The notes: generated by a model from the letters alone, not told the origin. A DNA stretch of 64,000 bases from Xenorhabdus sp. IM139775 (GCF_028598745.1 NZ_JAQRFK010000003.1:24461-88460), one strand, 5' to 3'; counted from the first letter of the stretch, positions 52,906 to 62,160 are shown. Numbers and translations are program-made.

Positions 52906-53696
52906 TTATAACCTCACTTGCAGATTATCTGATGACCAGATAGTTAATTGTTAACATATTATTAACCTGTTAGTGTTGTTTCCTACTGTAAAAATAACAA
53001 CCGAAAATTTTAATATGTAATGGTAGCCTTTTCCAACTATCACAGTATTAAAATTTAATAATCTCATTTTGAGAAAATCATTACTATATGTTTTCGAAAA
53101 TATTGGAAATTTCAAGATTAAATTTTGTAACTACGCCATTTTTTCTAATTAATTGGATTATTACTACATTGGTGATATGGCAGTACGTGATTATCTAAAT
53201 TTGTTCTATGCATTTTGTTTGGCATGACACCAATAACTTCAACTGCCGATTAACATATGCTTTCCAACTGGGCATTAGAGTGGGAATTGGATTGACGTTG
53301 TTTTTTATAGGTTGTATTTTGGTTGCCAGTTAGTTTCGTGTTTTAATCTCAATTGTTAATTTGTTTATATTTTTTGCTTATGTATAGGAAGAGAATTAGC
53401 TCACATTTTTTGTGCATGGAATGTATTTAAATGGCTTGAAATAAGGAATAGCGTGGTTATGAGTATTAAAGTAAATGTTCAATAACACTAAAGTAAATGT
53501 AAAAATTTCATTAAAAGTTACCCATTGAAATAAATATTGTGTTACATTCTTTCCGCTTTAATGGCTAGCATCTCTGTGTTCTTTGTACACAGAATTGTGT
53601 TACTTGTTAATTATAAAGGAATTAAGCACAATAAAATTTCGTCGAATAGGGCATTACGGACAGCTAATGTTTGCTAATTAGTAAGGGGAAAATATC
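52906..53696 (+). other. AT-rich gene-free region upstream of the AGCS symporter
   Basis: About 790 bases without a credible gene on either strand. Near 53466-53500 TAAAGTAAATGT occurs twice, 23 bases apart. A short CTGTGT/ACACAG hairpin stands at 53573-53592. The last 150 bases probably carry the symporter promoter and leader. Its base composition is clearly more AT-rich than the genes beside it. Confidence 0.45.
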
Positions 53697-55151
53697 TTGA
53701 CGGATCTGATTAACTTCATTAACCACATTCTTTGGGACTACGCACTAATATACCTACTTCTTGGGGTCGGTCTCTACTTCACACTACGTTCTGGTTTTAT
53801 ACAACTTCGCCATTTTGGCCATATGTTCTCCGTTCTGAAAAATAGTAATAAATCAGATAGCTCTGGTATTTCATCTTTTCAGGCTTTATGTACCAGCCTT
53901 GCTGCTCGTGTAGGAACCGGTAACTTAGCCGGGGTTGCCATTGCAATTACTGCCGGTGGGCCAGGAGCCATTTTCTGGATGTGGGTAGTGGCCTTTATTG
54001 GTATGGCAACATCCTTTGTGGAAAGTACGCTTGCTCAGTTGTACAAGACGAAAGACGATCAAGGAAATTATCGCGGCGGCCCGGCTTACTATATGGAAAA
54101 AGGGTTGAAGAAGCGATGGATGGGGATTCTGTTTTCATTCTTCCTTATTATCGCGTTTGGTCTTGTATTTAATGCCGTTCAGGCAAGCTCAATTGCGGAA
54201 GCGGCGTCTTTTGCCTTTAATATCAAACCAATTTATATCGGTATTGTATTAGTCATTATCAGTGGCGTTATTATTTTCGGCGGGTTGCGTTCCATCGCCA
54301 GAGTTGCAGAAATTGTTGTCCCGTTTATGGCGATTGCCTATTTCATACTGGCAATTTGGGTTGTTGGTCACAATATTGAACGTCTTCCAGCAGTATTTGC
54401 ATTAGTGTTCAAGAGCGCCTTTGGCTTGCAAGAAGCGATAGCGGGAACATTAGGCTACGGCATTTCTCAGGCCATGCTTCAGGGTGTGCAACGTGGATTG
54501 TTTTCGAACGAAGCGGGAATGGGGTCTGCGCCAAATGCGGCAGCATCAGCTTCGCCATATCCGCCACATCCGGCCTCTCAGGGTTATGTGCAGATGCTGG
54601 GGGTATTTATGGATACCATTGTTATCTGTAGTGCGACGGCGATTATCATTCTTTCTTCCGGCGTTCTCAACGAAAATGTTACGGCTATCAGCGGCATTGA
54701 ACTGACCCAGCGAGCATTGTCATCGGTTGTTGGGCATTGGGGAACGATATTCGTCGCCATTGCGATTTTCTTTTTTGCCTTTACATCGATTATTGCCAAT
54801 TATGCTTATGCCGAAAGCAACATGATATTCCTGGAACGTAACCATACTGCCGGCTTACTTATTCTGCGGTTGGCTACGCTGGGCATGGTGATGTTTGGTA
54901 CGTTGGCTGATGTGCCTTTGGTCTGGAATATGGCAAATCTATCAATGGCATGTATGGCTATTGTTAACTTGATTGCCATACTGATGTTGTCAGGTGTCGC
55001 AATGAAGCTGGCGAAAGATTATAACCAGCAGAGAAGAGCCGGAAAATTGCCGACATTCAATATCAATAACTACCCAGAGATTCAACAGCAAGTTGAAAAA
55101 GGTATTTGGGATAATGATGTACCGTTTAACGGTAAGAAGGGCAATTGCTGA
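53697..55151 (+). CDS. Sodium:alanine/glycine symporter (AGCS family)
   Basis: 484 aa inner membrane carrier with about 11 helices, resembling E. coli YaaJ. Family blocks are clear: SFQALCTSLAARVGTGNLAG, AITAGGPGAIFWMWVVAFIG, YRGGPAYYMEKGL, RGLFSNEAGMGSAPNAAA, FFFAFTSIIANYAYAE. It should take up alanine or glycine with Na+. The start is TTG 53697, with AAGGGG 8 bases upstream and no nearer ATG. It lies alone and ends at a strong terminator. Confidence 0.88.
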   Translation: MTDLINFINHILWDYALIYLLLGVGLYFTLRSGFIQLRHFGHMFSVLKNSNKSDSSGISSFQALCTSLAARVGTGNLAGVAIAITAGGPGAIFWMWVVAFIGMATSFVESTLAQLYKTKDDQGNYRGGPAYYMEKGLKKRWMGILFSFFLIIAFGLVFNAVQASSIAEAASFAFNIKPIYIGIVLVIISGVIIFGGLRSIARVAEIVVPFMAIAYFILAIWVVGHNIERLPAVFALVFKSAFGLQEAIAGTLGYGISQAMLQGVQRGLFSNEAGMGSAPNAAASASPYPPHPASQGYVQMLGVFMDTIVICSATAIIILSSGVLNENVTAISGIELTQRALSSVVGHWGTIFVAIAIFFFAFTSIIANYAYAESNMIFLERNHTAGLLILRLATLGMVMFGTLADVPLVWNMANLSMACMAIVNLIAILMLSGVAMKLAKDYNQQRRAGKLPTFNINNYPEIQQQVEKGIWDNDVPFNGKKGNC

Positions 55152-55213
55152 TACAGAAATGTCTATATAGCCTATTTATATAGAAGCGTCAGTAACAGAA
55201 GATGACTCGTTAT

Positions 55214-55253
55214 AACCCGCTATTCGCTCGTTCCGCGAATAGCGGGTTTTTAT
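55214..55253 (+). terminator. Strong terminator of the AGCS symporter
   Basis: A perfect 14-bp stem AACCCGCTATTCGC / GCGAATAGCGGGTT with a 7-base loop, followed by TTTATTT. Confidence 0.9.
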
Positions 55254-55361
55254 TTGTGCTTAAAAACAAACTGATAAGTAAAAAACGCCATATCTCTTTT
55301 CGTTTCATCTAATATATAATCATCACAATGTTATCTCTTTCTGTAAAATAGCTGACCGATC

Positions 55362-56195
55362 ATGATAAAACGTTTAATAATTTGTCTATTTGTCACGTTA
55401 TTGGTTGGTTGTTCTCATTCCCCTGAACGAGAAGATAGAGGCGGTTATATTGTTGATCATTCCTACCCTTATTCGACGAGGCAACCTATTGACTCTATTA
55501 GGTTTCTTGTCCTTCACTATACTGCGCTGAATGATAAAAGATCTGTCCGGGCATTAACGGGAGGCCGTGTTAGCGCTCATTACCTTATTCCTTCCCAACC
55601 GAGATATAAGGATAACGAATCGATTATTTTCCAATTGGTTTCAGAAAAGGAAAGGGCGTGGCATGCGGGAAAAAGCGAGTGGAATGGATCCCAAAGTTTA
55701 AACCGTTATTCTATTGGTATTGAAATTGTTAATTGCGGATTTGAACAAAAATTTGTCAAAAAAGAGTGGTGTTCATACCACCCATCACAAATTGATGCCG
55801 TTATCCGGTTGGCAAAAGATATTATTCACAGGCATAAAATTCCGGCTGTTAATGTGGTGGGCCATAGTGATATCGCGCCACTGAGAAAAGAAGATCCCGG
55901 GCCTGTTTTTCCGTGGCATGAGCTTTATGAACAGGGAATTGGTGCCTGGCCCGATTATGCCACTGTGAACAGATACTTGGCTGGCAGGGCACCGGATATG
56001 CCGGTGTCAGTAATATCAATGCAGAAAGCACTGGCACGTTATGGTTATGGTATTCCTCAAACGGGAATTTTGGATAGCGCTACTCATAAAACTATTCAAG
56101 CATTTCAGATGCATTTTCGCCCGTCAGATATTAGCGGCGTTCCCGATGCAGAAACGGAAGCGATCGCTTTGGCTCTGGTTGAAAAATATCAATAG
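55362..56195 (+). CDS. amiD: N-acetylmuramoyl-L-alanine amidase AmiD (outer membrane lipoprotein)
   Basis: 277 aa, E. coli 276. Lipobox LLVGC gives lipid-bound Cys17. Zn2+ amidase_2 domain: His52 in VLHYTAL, a His in RAWHAGKSEWNG, and His plus Asp in VVGHSDIAPLRKEDPG. A peptidoglycan-binding domain fills the C-terminus (MQKALARYGYGIPQTG, TIQAFQMHFRP). AmiD cleaves anhydromuropeptides, generating products that NagZ (27849) later recycles. It is a single-gene unit. Confidence 0.92.
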   Translation: MIKRLIICLFVTLLVGCSHSPEREDRGGYIVDHSYPYSTRQPIDSIRFLVLHYTALNDKRSVRALTGGRVSAHYLIPSQPRYKDNESIIFQLVSEKERAWHAGKSEWNGSQSLNRYSIGIEIVNCGFEQKFVKKEWCSYHPSQIDAVIRLAKDIIHRHKIPAVNVVGHSDIAPLRKEDPGPVFPWHELYEQGIGAWPDYATVNRYLAGRAPDMPVSVISMQKALARYGYGIPQTGILDSATHKTIQAFQMHFRPSDISGVPDAETEAIALALVEKYQ

Positions 56196-56303
56196 CAATT
56201 GATGCTTAATATAGAGAAATTAACGGGCGTTCTTTAGAAAGAAAAAGTGGCCATGAGTTAAAGCATGGCGGCCGTGATGAATGGCCGCTAGTGATGGCAA
56301 GTT

Positions 56304-56690
56304 TCATGATCCGCAGTTGTAAGTCAGATGCAGTGGAAGCTTAACTTCAAGTTCAATCTCTGTACTCTGGCGAAAATCATAAGGTGTAATGCCATACTCT
56401 TTACGGAACATATAGGTGAAATGGGACTGAGAGCCGAAGCCGAAATCCAGGGCAATATCAAAAATAGGTAACGAACTGTTTCTCAACAGAGAAACCGCGC
56501 CGGCCAGACGCCGTTGGCGGATGTACTTTCCAAGAGATATGCCGGTAACTTCCTTGAATATTTTCTGCATGTGCCAAAGTGAATAGCCAGAGTAGGCAGC
56601 AAGCTCTTCAAGATGAATGACACGGCCAAGATGGTTTTCTATCCATTTACTCAGTGCGCATACAAGTGCTAAGTGGTTATCTTGTGTCAT
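56304..56690 (-). CDS. AraC-family transcriptional regulator, MarA/SoxS-size
   Basis: 128 aa from ATG 56690 (a GTG at 56729 is an alternative). Two helix-turn-helix motifs of the AraC type: HLEELAAYSGYSLWHMQKIF and PIFDIALDFGFGSQSHFTYM, then FRKEYGITPYDFRQS. There is no effector domain, as in MarA, SoxS and Rob. A C-terminal extension (TEIELEVKLPLHLTYNCGS) of about 20 residues goes past SoxS. It is divergent from mgrB, 193 bases away, and might regulate stress or drug-resistance genes; I cannot name it as a specific orthologue. Confidence 0.8.
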   Translation of the reverse strand: MTQDNHLALVCALSKWIENHLGRVIHLEELAAYSGYSLWHMQKIFKEVTGISLGKYIRQRRLAGAVSLLRNSSLPIFDIALDFGFGSQSHFTYMFRKEYGITPYDFRQSTEIELEVKLPLHLTYNCGS

Positions 56691-56829
56691 TACAATTTTA
56701 AATTGGTTGAAGGTTGGGGAAGTATACACAACTTCGTTTCAAGATGACAAAACCCATCATTATCGGGGAGGTAGTGATAAGATAAAAAATGGTAACCTAT
56801 TATCATAACCCTATCACGTGATAACCCTC

Positions 56830-56835
56830 TATAAT
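56830..56835 (+). promoter_or_regulatory. Possible -10 element of the mgrB promoter
   Basis: A perfect TATAAT stands 49 bases before the mgrB TTG. Upstream, TATCA occurs at 56801 and 56812, an 11-base direct repeat whose end is 13-14 bases before the -10. That is the geometry of PhoP-activated promoters, but the hexamers do not match the PhoP consensus well. Confidence 0.35.
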
Positions 56836-56883
56836 ATTTTATTATAAAATTAGCCACAATAAGATAATCTTAAGGTGATCTCA

Positions 56884-57030
56884 TTGAATACTAAAAAAGT
56901 GCTTTTGACCCTGTGCTCAATATTGATATGTTTGTTTTTGTATTTGTTAGCGTTGGATGTACATTGTGATCAAGGTAATGAAGTATTCGAATTAGGTGTT
57001 TGTTCCATCACCCGATACTTACCGTTTTGA
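56884..57030 (+). CDS. mgrB: MgrB-like inhibitor of PhoQ
   Basis: 48 aa (E. coli 47). One membrane helix (about 6-24) then a short periplasmic tail with CDQ at 28-30, F at 35, G at 38, Cys40, and a hydrophobic end YLPF. E. coli MgrB has the same spacing: CDQ, a second Cys 11 residues on, and FIPW. The two Cys form a disulfide needed for PhoQ repression. Trp6 and Trp47 of E. coli are replaced by Val/Phe. The start is TTG with AAGGTGA six bases upstream; an in-frame GTG three codons earlier is possible. It is far below usual ORF cutoffs. Confidence 0.8.
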   Translation: MNTKKVLLTLCSILICLFLYLLALDVHCDQGNEVFELGVCSITRYLPF

Positions 57031-57278
57031 TATTCACTCAATCCTTATTCTGCCTCATGTGTGTTAACATACATTTGCGGTATTCATTCTTTGTAAATGA
57101 TGTTTTAATATCCACCTGATACGAATAAACAAACTCAATATTGCGTTAAATTAGTACATAACTCAATCACTACTCTAAGTTGAGGGAATTATGTTGAGAA
57201 AATTTGAACTCGACAAATTTTGTGCAAATAAACAGCTTTTAATGAGACGGGTTCTAAGCATCGTAAAAAGAGGACTAG

Positions 57279-58643
57279 ATGGCAGAACAACAAGAACAAC
57301 AATCTACGCTTAAGCGTGGTTTAAAGAACAGGCATATTCAGCTTATTGCTCTCGGCGGTGCAGTAGGAACAGGGTTATTTTTGGGCATTGCCCAAACCAT
57401 TCAAATGGCAGGACCTTCAGTACTCCTTGGGTATGCGATCGGTGGGTTTATTGCCTTTTTAATTATGCGCCAACTGGGGGAAATGGTGGTTGAGGAGCCA
57501 GTAGCAGGCTCGTTTAGCCACTTTGCTTATAAATATTGGGGAAATTTTGCCGGTTTTCTATCAGGCTGGAATTACTGGGCCATGTTTATTCTGGTTGGCA
57601 TGGCAGAGTTAACGGCTGTTGGCATGTATATCCAATACTGGTGGCCGGAAGTTCCAACATGGGTTTCTGCCGCCATATTCTTTGTACTGATCAATCTCGT
57701 CAATCTCATTAATGTTCGGTTATATGGTGAAACCGAATTCTGGTTCTCTATCATTAAAGTCAGTGCGATTGTCGGAATGATTATCTTTGGGTGCTATTTA
57801 CTGATTAGCGGTAATGGTGGCCCACAGGCAAGCATCACCAACTTATGGCAGCAGGGCGGCTTTATGCCAAATGGGATTTCTGGCTTGATTACGGCTTTGG
57901 CTGTGATCATGTTTTCATTTGGTGGTTTGGAAATGGTGGGCATTACCGCAGCAGAAGCGGAAAATCCTGAGAAAAATATCCCAAAAGCAACTAACCAAGT
58001 TGTTTATCGCATCTTGCTGTTTTATATCGGTTCATTGGCTATCTTGCTGTCGCTGTACCCGTGGATGAAAGTGGTCGAAGGCGGCAGTCCATTTGTGTTG
58101 ATCTTCCATGACCTGAATAGCTTGTGGGTGGCAAATATCCTGAATGTGGTGGTATTAACGGCCGCATTATCTGTTTATAACAGTGGTGTGTATTGTAATA
58201 GTCGGATGCTGTATGGTTTGGCTAAGCAAGGTAATGCGCCTTATGTGCTCACAAAGGTTAACAAACGTAATGTCCCTGTCTTGTCTATTGGTTTATCAGC
58301 AGTGGCAACATCAATGGGGGTATTGGTTAACTATCTTATACCCGGTAAAGCATTTGAGCTGTTGATGGCTTTGGTGGTAACCACTCTGGTCATTAACTGG
58401 ATTATGATTTGTTGTGCCCATTTGAAATTCCGTGCAGCTAAAGATAAAGAAGGTGTCAAAACAAAATTTCAGGCACTGTGGTACCCATTTGGGAACTACC
58501 TGTGTTTGGCATTTTTGGCGTTCATTCTCATCATTATTCTTACCATGCCACCCATTCGCATTTCAGTCATCTTGATGCCGTTGTGGATTGGTGTCCTATG
58601 GCTTGGTTACTTGATTGCTCAATCAAAGAAAGCCAGAAGATAA
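57279..58643 (+). CDS. aroP: Aromatic amino acid permease, AroP/PheP type
   Basis: 454 aa APC-superfamily carrier with 12 helices. RGLKNRHIQLIALGGAVGTG, FLIMRQLGEMVVEEPVAGSF, SHFAYKYWGNFAGFLSGWNY, VYRILLFYIGSLAILLSLYP and VYNSGVYCNSRMLYGLAKQG match AroP and PheP. Blocks such as GNGGPQASITNLWQQGGF fit AroP better. It should import Phe, Tyr and Trp with protons. The ATG has AGAGGA upstream. AroP is preferred, PheP not excluded. Confidence 0.8.
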   Translation: MAEQQEQQSTLKRGLKNRHIQLIALGGAVGTGLFLGIAQTIQMAGPSVLLGYAIGGFIAFLIMRQLGEMVVEEPVAGSFSHFAYKYWGNFAGFLSGWNYWAMFILVGMAELTAVGMYIQYWWPEVPTWVSAAIFFVLINLVNLINVRLYGETEFWFSIIKVSAIVGMIIFGCYLLISGNGGPQASITNLWQQGGFMPNGISGLITALAVIMFSFGGLEMVGITAAEAENPEKNIPKATNQVVYRILLFYIGSLAILLSLYPWMKVVEGGSPFVLIFHDLNSLWVANILNVVVLTAALSVYNSGVYCNSRMLYGLAKQGNAPYVLTKVNKRNVPVLSIGLSAVATSMGVLVNYLIPGKAFELLMALVVTTLVINWIMICCAHLKFRAAKDKEGVKTKFQALWYPFGNYLCLAFLAFILIIILTMPPIRISVILMPLWIGVLWLGYLIAQSKKARR

Positions 58644-58675
58644 GTAAACCTGCCGTTAATCCATTTCACGTTTTT

Positions 58676-58708
58676 TCAGTCGGGTATGATGCCCGACTGA
58701 CTTTTATT
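58676..58708 (+). terminator. Terminator of aroP-like gene
   Basis: TCAGTCGGG pairs perfectly with CCCGACTGA across a 7-base loop, followed by CTTTTATT. Confidence 0.85.
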
Positions 58709-59280
58709 GTCAGTGATCATTTGGCGTGTTTTTTACTTTATGAAATTAGTTTTCCGTATGGGAATATCATCGGGGAATAGAAAAGGCCGCGTAAATATTA
58801 TAATTGAATAATATTTAATAAATGATAAACAAAAAGTAATCTGATTACATGTAAAACAATTATATTGTATGTTAAAAAAAGAATAGTCGGAATTAGCAAT
58901 AATCTTTATTGTTATCAAAAATAGATTTTGTATAACGATAACTCTCTGGCTTACACCATAACAGATATGAAAAACAGTATTATATATTAAACTTATTAAA
59001 GAAATTTCTTTAGGGTAAGATTTTATTTTTACATTAATTCATATGGTTATATAACTTAAAGGGTATTGAGTAATTTCAAATCGAAATGGAAATTGAGCAT
59101 TGAAAATATGTGCGTTGGCTCCAGCACCTGAAAAAAATGGCTTGCGATTATATAAAGAATATGTGATAAAACTCATGGGTAAACGAAGTACTGTTCTGTT
59201 AATAAATAACAGAAACCAATACTGGTTTGTTTATTTTTATGCCAATAGGCGAATAAAGTGATTCAAAGGAAATTTTTGAA
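58709..59280 (+). other. Upstream region of the cold-shock gene
   Basis: About 570 very AT-rich bases without a gene. The last 100-150 bases are probably the long 5' leader typical of csp genes; I see no copy of a clear cold-box. A direct repeat GGTTTGTT-type element lies at 59220-59232. No RNA gene was recognised. Confidence 0.4.
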
Positions 59281-59490
59281 ATGGCAAAAATCACTGGTAC
59301 TGTGAAGTGGTTCAACGAGTCTAAAGGTTTTGGTTTTATTACTCCAGCCAATGGTAGCAAAGATGTATTTGTACATTTTTCTGCAATTGCAAAAGATGGG
59401 TTTAAAACATTGTCTGAAGGCCAACAAGTTGAGTTTGAAATTCAGGATGGTCCGAAAGGTCCTGCTGCTGCAAACGTTACAGCTTTATAG
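59281..59490 (+). CDS. Cold-shock protein, CspC/CspE type
   Basis: 69 aa OB-fold RNA chaperone. [20 protein letters not shown] carries RNP1 (KGFGFI) and VFVHFSAI carries RNP2. MAKI at the start is like CspC; the C-terminus [10 protein letters not shown] is mixed between CspC and CspE. It is expected to melt RNA secondary structure and act as transcription antiterminator. AAAGGAAA precedes the ATG. Confidence 0.93.
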   Translation: MAKITGTVKWFNESKGFGFITPANGSKDVFVHFSAIAKDGFKTLSEGQQVEFEIQDGPKGPAAANVTAL

Positions 59491-59536
59491 TAACAAGTTT
59501 AATTTGGCTGATATTTGATTACTGGCTAAATATACT

Positions 59537-59569
59537 TATCGTTAGTTTAGTTTTATTCTCTAACGATAA
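59537..59569 (+). other. Perfect 10-bp hairpin after the csp gene
   Basis: TTATCGTTAG and CTAACGATAA are exact complements across a 13-base loop. It lies just before the terminator and may help stabilise the 3' end of the mRNA. Confidence 0.6.
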
Positions 59570-59581
59570 CTTATTGCAAAT

Positions 59582-59616
59582 ATCACTCTATTAGGATACT
59601 AATAGAGTGATTTTTA
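59582..59616 (+). terminator. Terminator of the csp gene
   Basis: A perfect 13-bp stem ATCACTCTATTAG / CTAATAGAGTGAT with GATA loop and TTTTT tail. Confidence 0.9.
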
Positions 59617-59653
59617 TGTTTACTTTTTTTAGCTGGTGGTAGGGATCACCATA

Positions 59654-60451
59654 ATGAGAATTAACTCACTGACTATCGCAGGAACCGATCCTAGCGGTGG
59701 TGCCGGCATTCAGGCCGACTTAAAAACCTTTTCCGCGCTTGGCGTTTACGGTACGACAGTGATCACTGCGTTGGTCGCGCAAAATACACTGGGCGTACAA
59801 TCGGTGTATGATCTTGATCCTCTTTTTGTTGCTGCGCAGTTAGAATCAGTGCTTGCCGATGTCAGGATAGACAGCGCCAAAATTGGCATGTTGTCGAATG
59901 CGGCGAATATCGCTGTGATCGCAGAATCATTGCGACGCTATCCTGTTCCTTACCTTGTATTGGATACGGTCATGGTGGCGAAAAGCGGTGATCCCTTGTT
60001 ATCACCGGAAGCCATTACCGCAATGGTAGAACAATTACTGCCGATGGTTTCTTTGATCACCCCCAATTTACCAGAAGCGGCAGCCATCTTGAAATGTGAT
60101 CTTGCGACTAGCGAAGATGCCATGTTGCAGCAGGGGCGTGCATTACTTTCAATGGGATGTCAGGCGGTTTTATTGAAAGGCGGGCATTTGGATAATAAAG
60201 AAAGCCCGGATTGGCTCTTTACCCCGGAAGGGGAGTGGCGTTTTACTGCTCCCAGAGTGAATACACGGCATACCCACGGAACGGGTTGTACGTTGTCTGC
60301 GGCACTGGCTGCATTGCGGCCACGTTATTCTGATTGGCAAAGTACGTTGCCGGTTGCAAAAACATATTTACAAAATGCGCTGGCACAGGCAGATAGCTTG
60401 GATGTTGGTCATGGTATTGGGCCACTCCACCATTTTCATCAATGGTGGTGA
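59654..60451 (+). CDS. thiD: Hydroxymethylpyrimidine/phosphomethylpyrimidine kinase
   Basis: 265 aa, the E. coli length. It phosphorylates HMP and HMP-P in thiamine synthesis. Seen: LTIAGTDPSGGAGIQADLKT, LDTVMVAKSGDPLL, TPNLPEAAAIL, LLKGGHL and catalytic HTHGTGCTLSAALAA. I begin it at ATG 59654 (MRINSLTIAGTD), dropping six in-frame codons. There is room for no TPP riboswitch between the csp terminator and the start. In the thiamine pathway it complements ThiK at 26908. Confidence 0.95.
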   Translation: MRINSLTIAGTDPSGGAGIQADLKTFSALGVYGTTVITALVAQNTLGVQSVYDLDPLFVAAQLESVLADVRIDSAKIGMLSNAANIAVIAESLRRYPVPYLVLDTVMVAKSGDPLLSPEAITAMVEQLLPMVSLITPNLPEAAAILKCDLATSEDAMLQQGRALLSMGCQAVLLKGGHLDNKESPDWLFTPEGEWRFTAPRVNTRHTHGTGCTLSAALAALRPRYSDWQSTLPVAKTYLQNALAQADSLDVGHGIGPLHHFHQWW

Positions 60452-60452
60452 T

Positions 60453-60484
60453 GTGCTGAAATAGGATCGTGCTGAAATAGGATC
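60453..60484 (+). repeat. 16-bp tandem duplication after thiD
   Basis: GTGCTGAAATAGGATC occurs twice without change (60453-60468 and 60469-60484), followed by a GCGCTT partial copy. It starts one base after the thiD stop. Confidence 0.95.
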
Positions 60485-60545
60485 GCGCTTCAATAATGGG
60501 GATGCCGGGATCCCCATCTTGAAAGTAGAGCGCCAAACAACGTAA

Positions 60546-61595
60546 TCAGGCGATAGTAATTTTCTTGTCGAGATAAACATCCTGTACAGAGTGGATTAAC
60601 TCAATGCCATCTTTCATCGCTTTCTTGAACGCCTTGCGGCCAAGGATCAATCCCATTCCTCCGGCACGTTTATTGATGACAGCAGTGCGAACAGAATCAC
60701 TTAAATCATTATTCCCGGAAGCGCCACCTGAATTGATTAATCCCGCACGTCCCATATAACAGTTAGCAAGTTGATAGCGAACGAGATCAATCGGATGTTC
60801 AGTGGTCAAATCGCTGTAGACGCGTTTATCTGTGTGCCCGAACCCAACAGCCGTATAGCCCCCATTCGTTTCCGCCATTTTCTGTTTCACGATATCGGCA
60901 CCGATTGTTGCTGCCAGATGATTCGCCTGACCCGTTAAATCAGCGCTGGTATGGTAATCCACCCCATCTTTCTTGAAAGCTGGGTTGCGCAGATAAGCCC
61001 ATAATACGGTCACCATGCCTAATTCGTGGGCCCGTTCAAAGGCGGCTGAAATTTCCTCTATTTGGCGGCGGGATTCGGCAGAGCCATAATAGATGGTTGC
61101 GCCTACTGCAACGGCGCCCATGTTAAATGCTTGCTCGACACTGGCATACAAAGTTTGATCATATTGAGCGGGATAGGTCAGCGTCTCATTGTGATTGAGT
61201 TTAACCAGAAAGGGGATCTTATGTGCATAACGGCGAGAAACCGCCGCCAGAACCCCGTAAGTTGAAGCAACACAGTTACAGCCTGCCTCAATCGCCAGTT
61301 CAACGATATTTTTGGGATCAAAATAGAGAGGATTGGTAGCAAAAGAAGCGCTGGCAGAATGTTCAACTCCCTGATCTACCGGCAAAATGGACAGATAACC
61401 CGTGCCGGCCAGACGGCCATGGTTCAGTAAGGCCTGCATCGAACGAAGAACAGTATTGGGGCGGTTATTGTCGAGCATGACTCTATCAACGAAATCTGTA
61501 CCGGGGAGATAGAGATTTTCACGTGGAATGGTATTGCACTGATGTTGCAATAAATGCTCTGCGTCTTTTCCTAACAACTTAACGATATCAGTCAT
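60546..61595 (-). CDS. fbaB: Fructose-bisphosphate aldolase class I
   Basis: 349 aa, E. coli 350. DhnA-family class I aldolase, splitting or forming fructose 1,6-bisphosphate through a Schiff-base Lys; it is used in gluconeogenesis. The pattern [52 protein letters not shown] (active-site Lys near ADIVKQK) and [12 protein letters not shown] is diagnostic. GGAG precedes the ATG. The order thiD-fbaB-trhP resembles E. coli with intervening genes removed. Confidence 0.94.
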   Translation of the reverse strand: MTDIVKLLGKDAEHLLQHQCNTIPRENLYLPGTDFVDRVMLDNNRPNTVLRSMQALLNHGRLAGTGYLSILPVDQGVEHSASASFATNPLYFDPKNIVELAIEAGCNCVASTYGVLAAVSRRYAHKIPFLVKLNHNETLTYPAQYDQTLYASVEQAFNMGAVAVGATIYYGSAESRRQIEEISAAFERAHELGMVTVLWAYLRNPAFKKDGVDYHTSADLTGQANHLAATIGADIVKQKMAETNGGYTAVGFGHTDKRVYSDLTTEHPIDLVRYQLANCYMGRAGLINSGGASGNNDLSDSVRTAVINKRAGGMGLILGRKAFKKAMKDGIELIHSVQDVYLDKKITIA

Positions 61596-62022
61596 GATTA
61601 ACTCCAGTTTGCAAAGGGCGCTACTGATTGTTGTTTATATTTAAACTGATCACAAGGTAAGTGGCGAGGGAAGCCGCAGTGGATCGCTTCAGTGAAGGCG
61701 AATATTGCTAAAATTTAACCATCCTGCATAACAATAAAGTGAAATAATACTGATCTGGTGTGGGAATAAATAAATCTTGAGATTATTTTGCAACTGGATA
61801 ATTTGGATTATTTTTTCTCAAAGTTTCCTTCATTAAACTGAACAAATCCTAACAATATTTATCGAAAGGTAATTTTCTTGATCATTATAAATAATGTGAT
61901 TAATGGAAGGTTAATAAATACTCTATTTAAATTTAAAAACATAAATTAACTTAATGATTTTTGTTGATGAAGTGTTTTTTTAATACTTTGAATTTACTGA
62001 TTTTTATCATTTATTGGTCTAT
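61596..62022 (-). other. Intergenic region between cyaR and fbaB
   Basis: About 430 AT-rich bases that hold the fbaB promoter and a possible Cra site at 61680-61691. Nothing else recognised. Confidence 0.4.
61680..61691 (-). promoter_or_regulatory. Possible Cra (FruR) operator of fbaB
   Basis: TGGATCGCTTCA matches the Cra consensus TGAATCGNTTCA at all but one defined base. It lies 85 bases upstream of the fbaB start. Cra controls glycolytic and gluconeogenic genes in enteric bacteria. Confidence 0.4.
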
Positions 62023-62110
62023 AAAGAAAAGGCCAGCCCAAGGGAGATTGAGCTAGCCAAGGAGGTGGTTCCTAGTCTTACAGTAAAACTTTTTTTGTTC
62101 TTTATTTTTC
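62023..62110 (-). ncRNA. cyaR: CyaR small regulatory RNA
   Basis: Minus-strand 88-base RNA. Its core AGGAACCACCTCCTT is identical to E. coli CyaR, the region that pairs with ompX and luxS messages. The last stem GGCTAGCTC / GGGCTGGCC (two G-U pairs) keeps the E. coli loop bases AATCTCCCTT and ends TTTTCTTT. A TATTAT -10 at 62123-62118 places the start near 62111. The location, just downstream of trhP (yegQ), is the E. coli position. The exact 5' end is inferred. Confidence 0.88.
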
Positions 62111-62144
62111 AATACCGATAATACGAGAAATAATTTAGCATTGA

Positions 62145-62160
62145 TGTGATCTGTTTCTAA
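62145..62160 (-). promoter_or_regulatory. Possible CRP site of cyaR
   Basis: TGTGA-N6-TCTAA (consensus TGTGA-N6-TCACA) has a perfect left half and a 3/5 right half. Its centre is about 41.5 bases upstream of the inferred start, the class II CRP position. In E. coli cyaR is activated by cAMP-CRP. Confidence 0.5.

Noticed and set aside
59617..59653. TPP riboswitch before thiD
   Set aside because: Only about 40 bases separate the csp terminator and thiD, too short for the aptamer and lacking its conserved bases.
60496..60517. Terminator after thiD
   Set aside because: ATGGGGAT/ATCCCCAT is a perfect 8-bp stem, but neither strand has a U-run after it.
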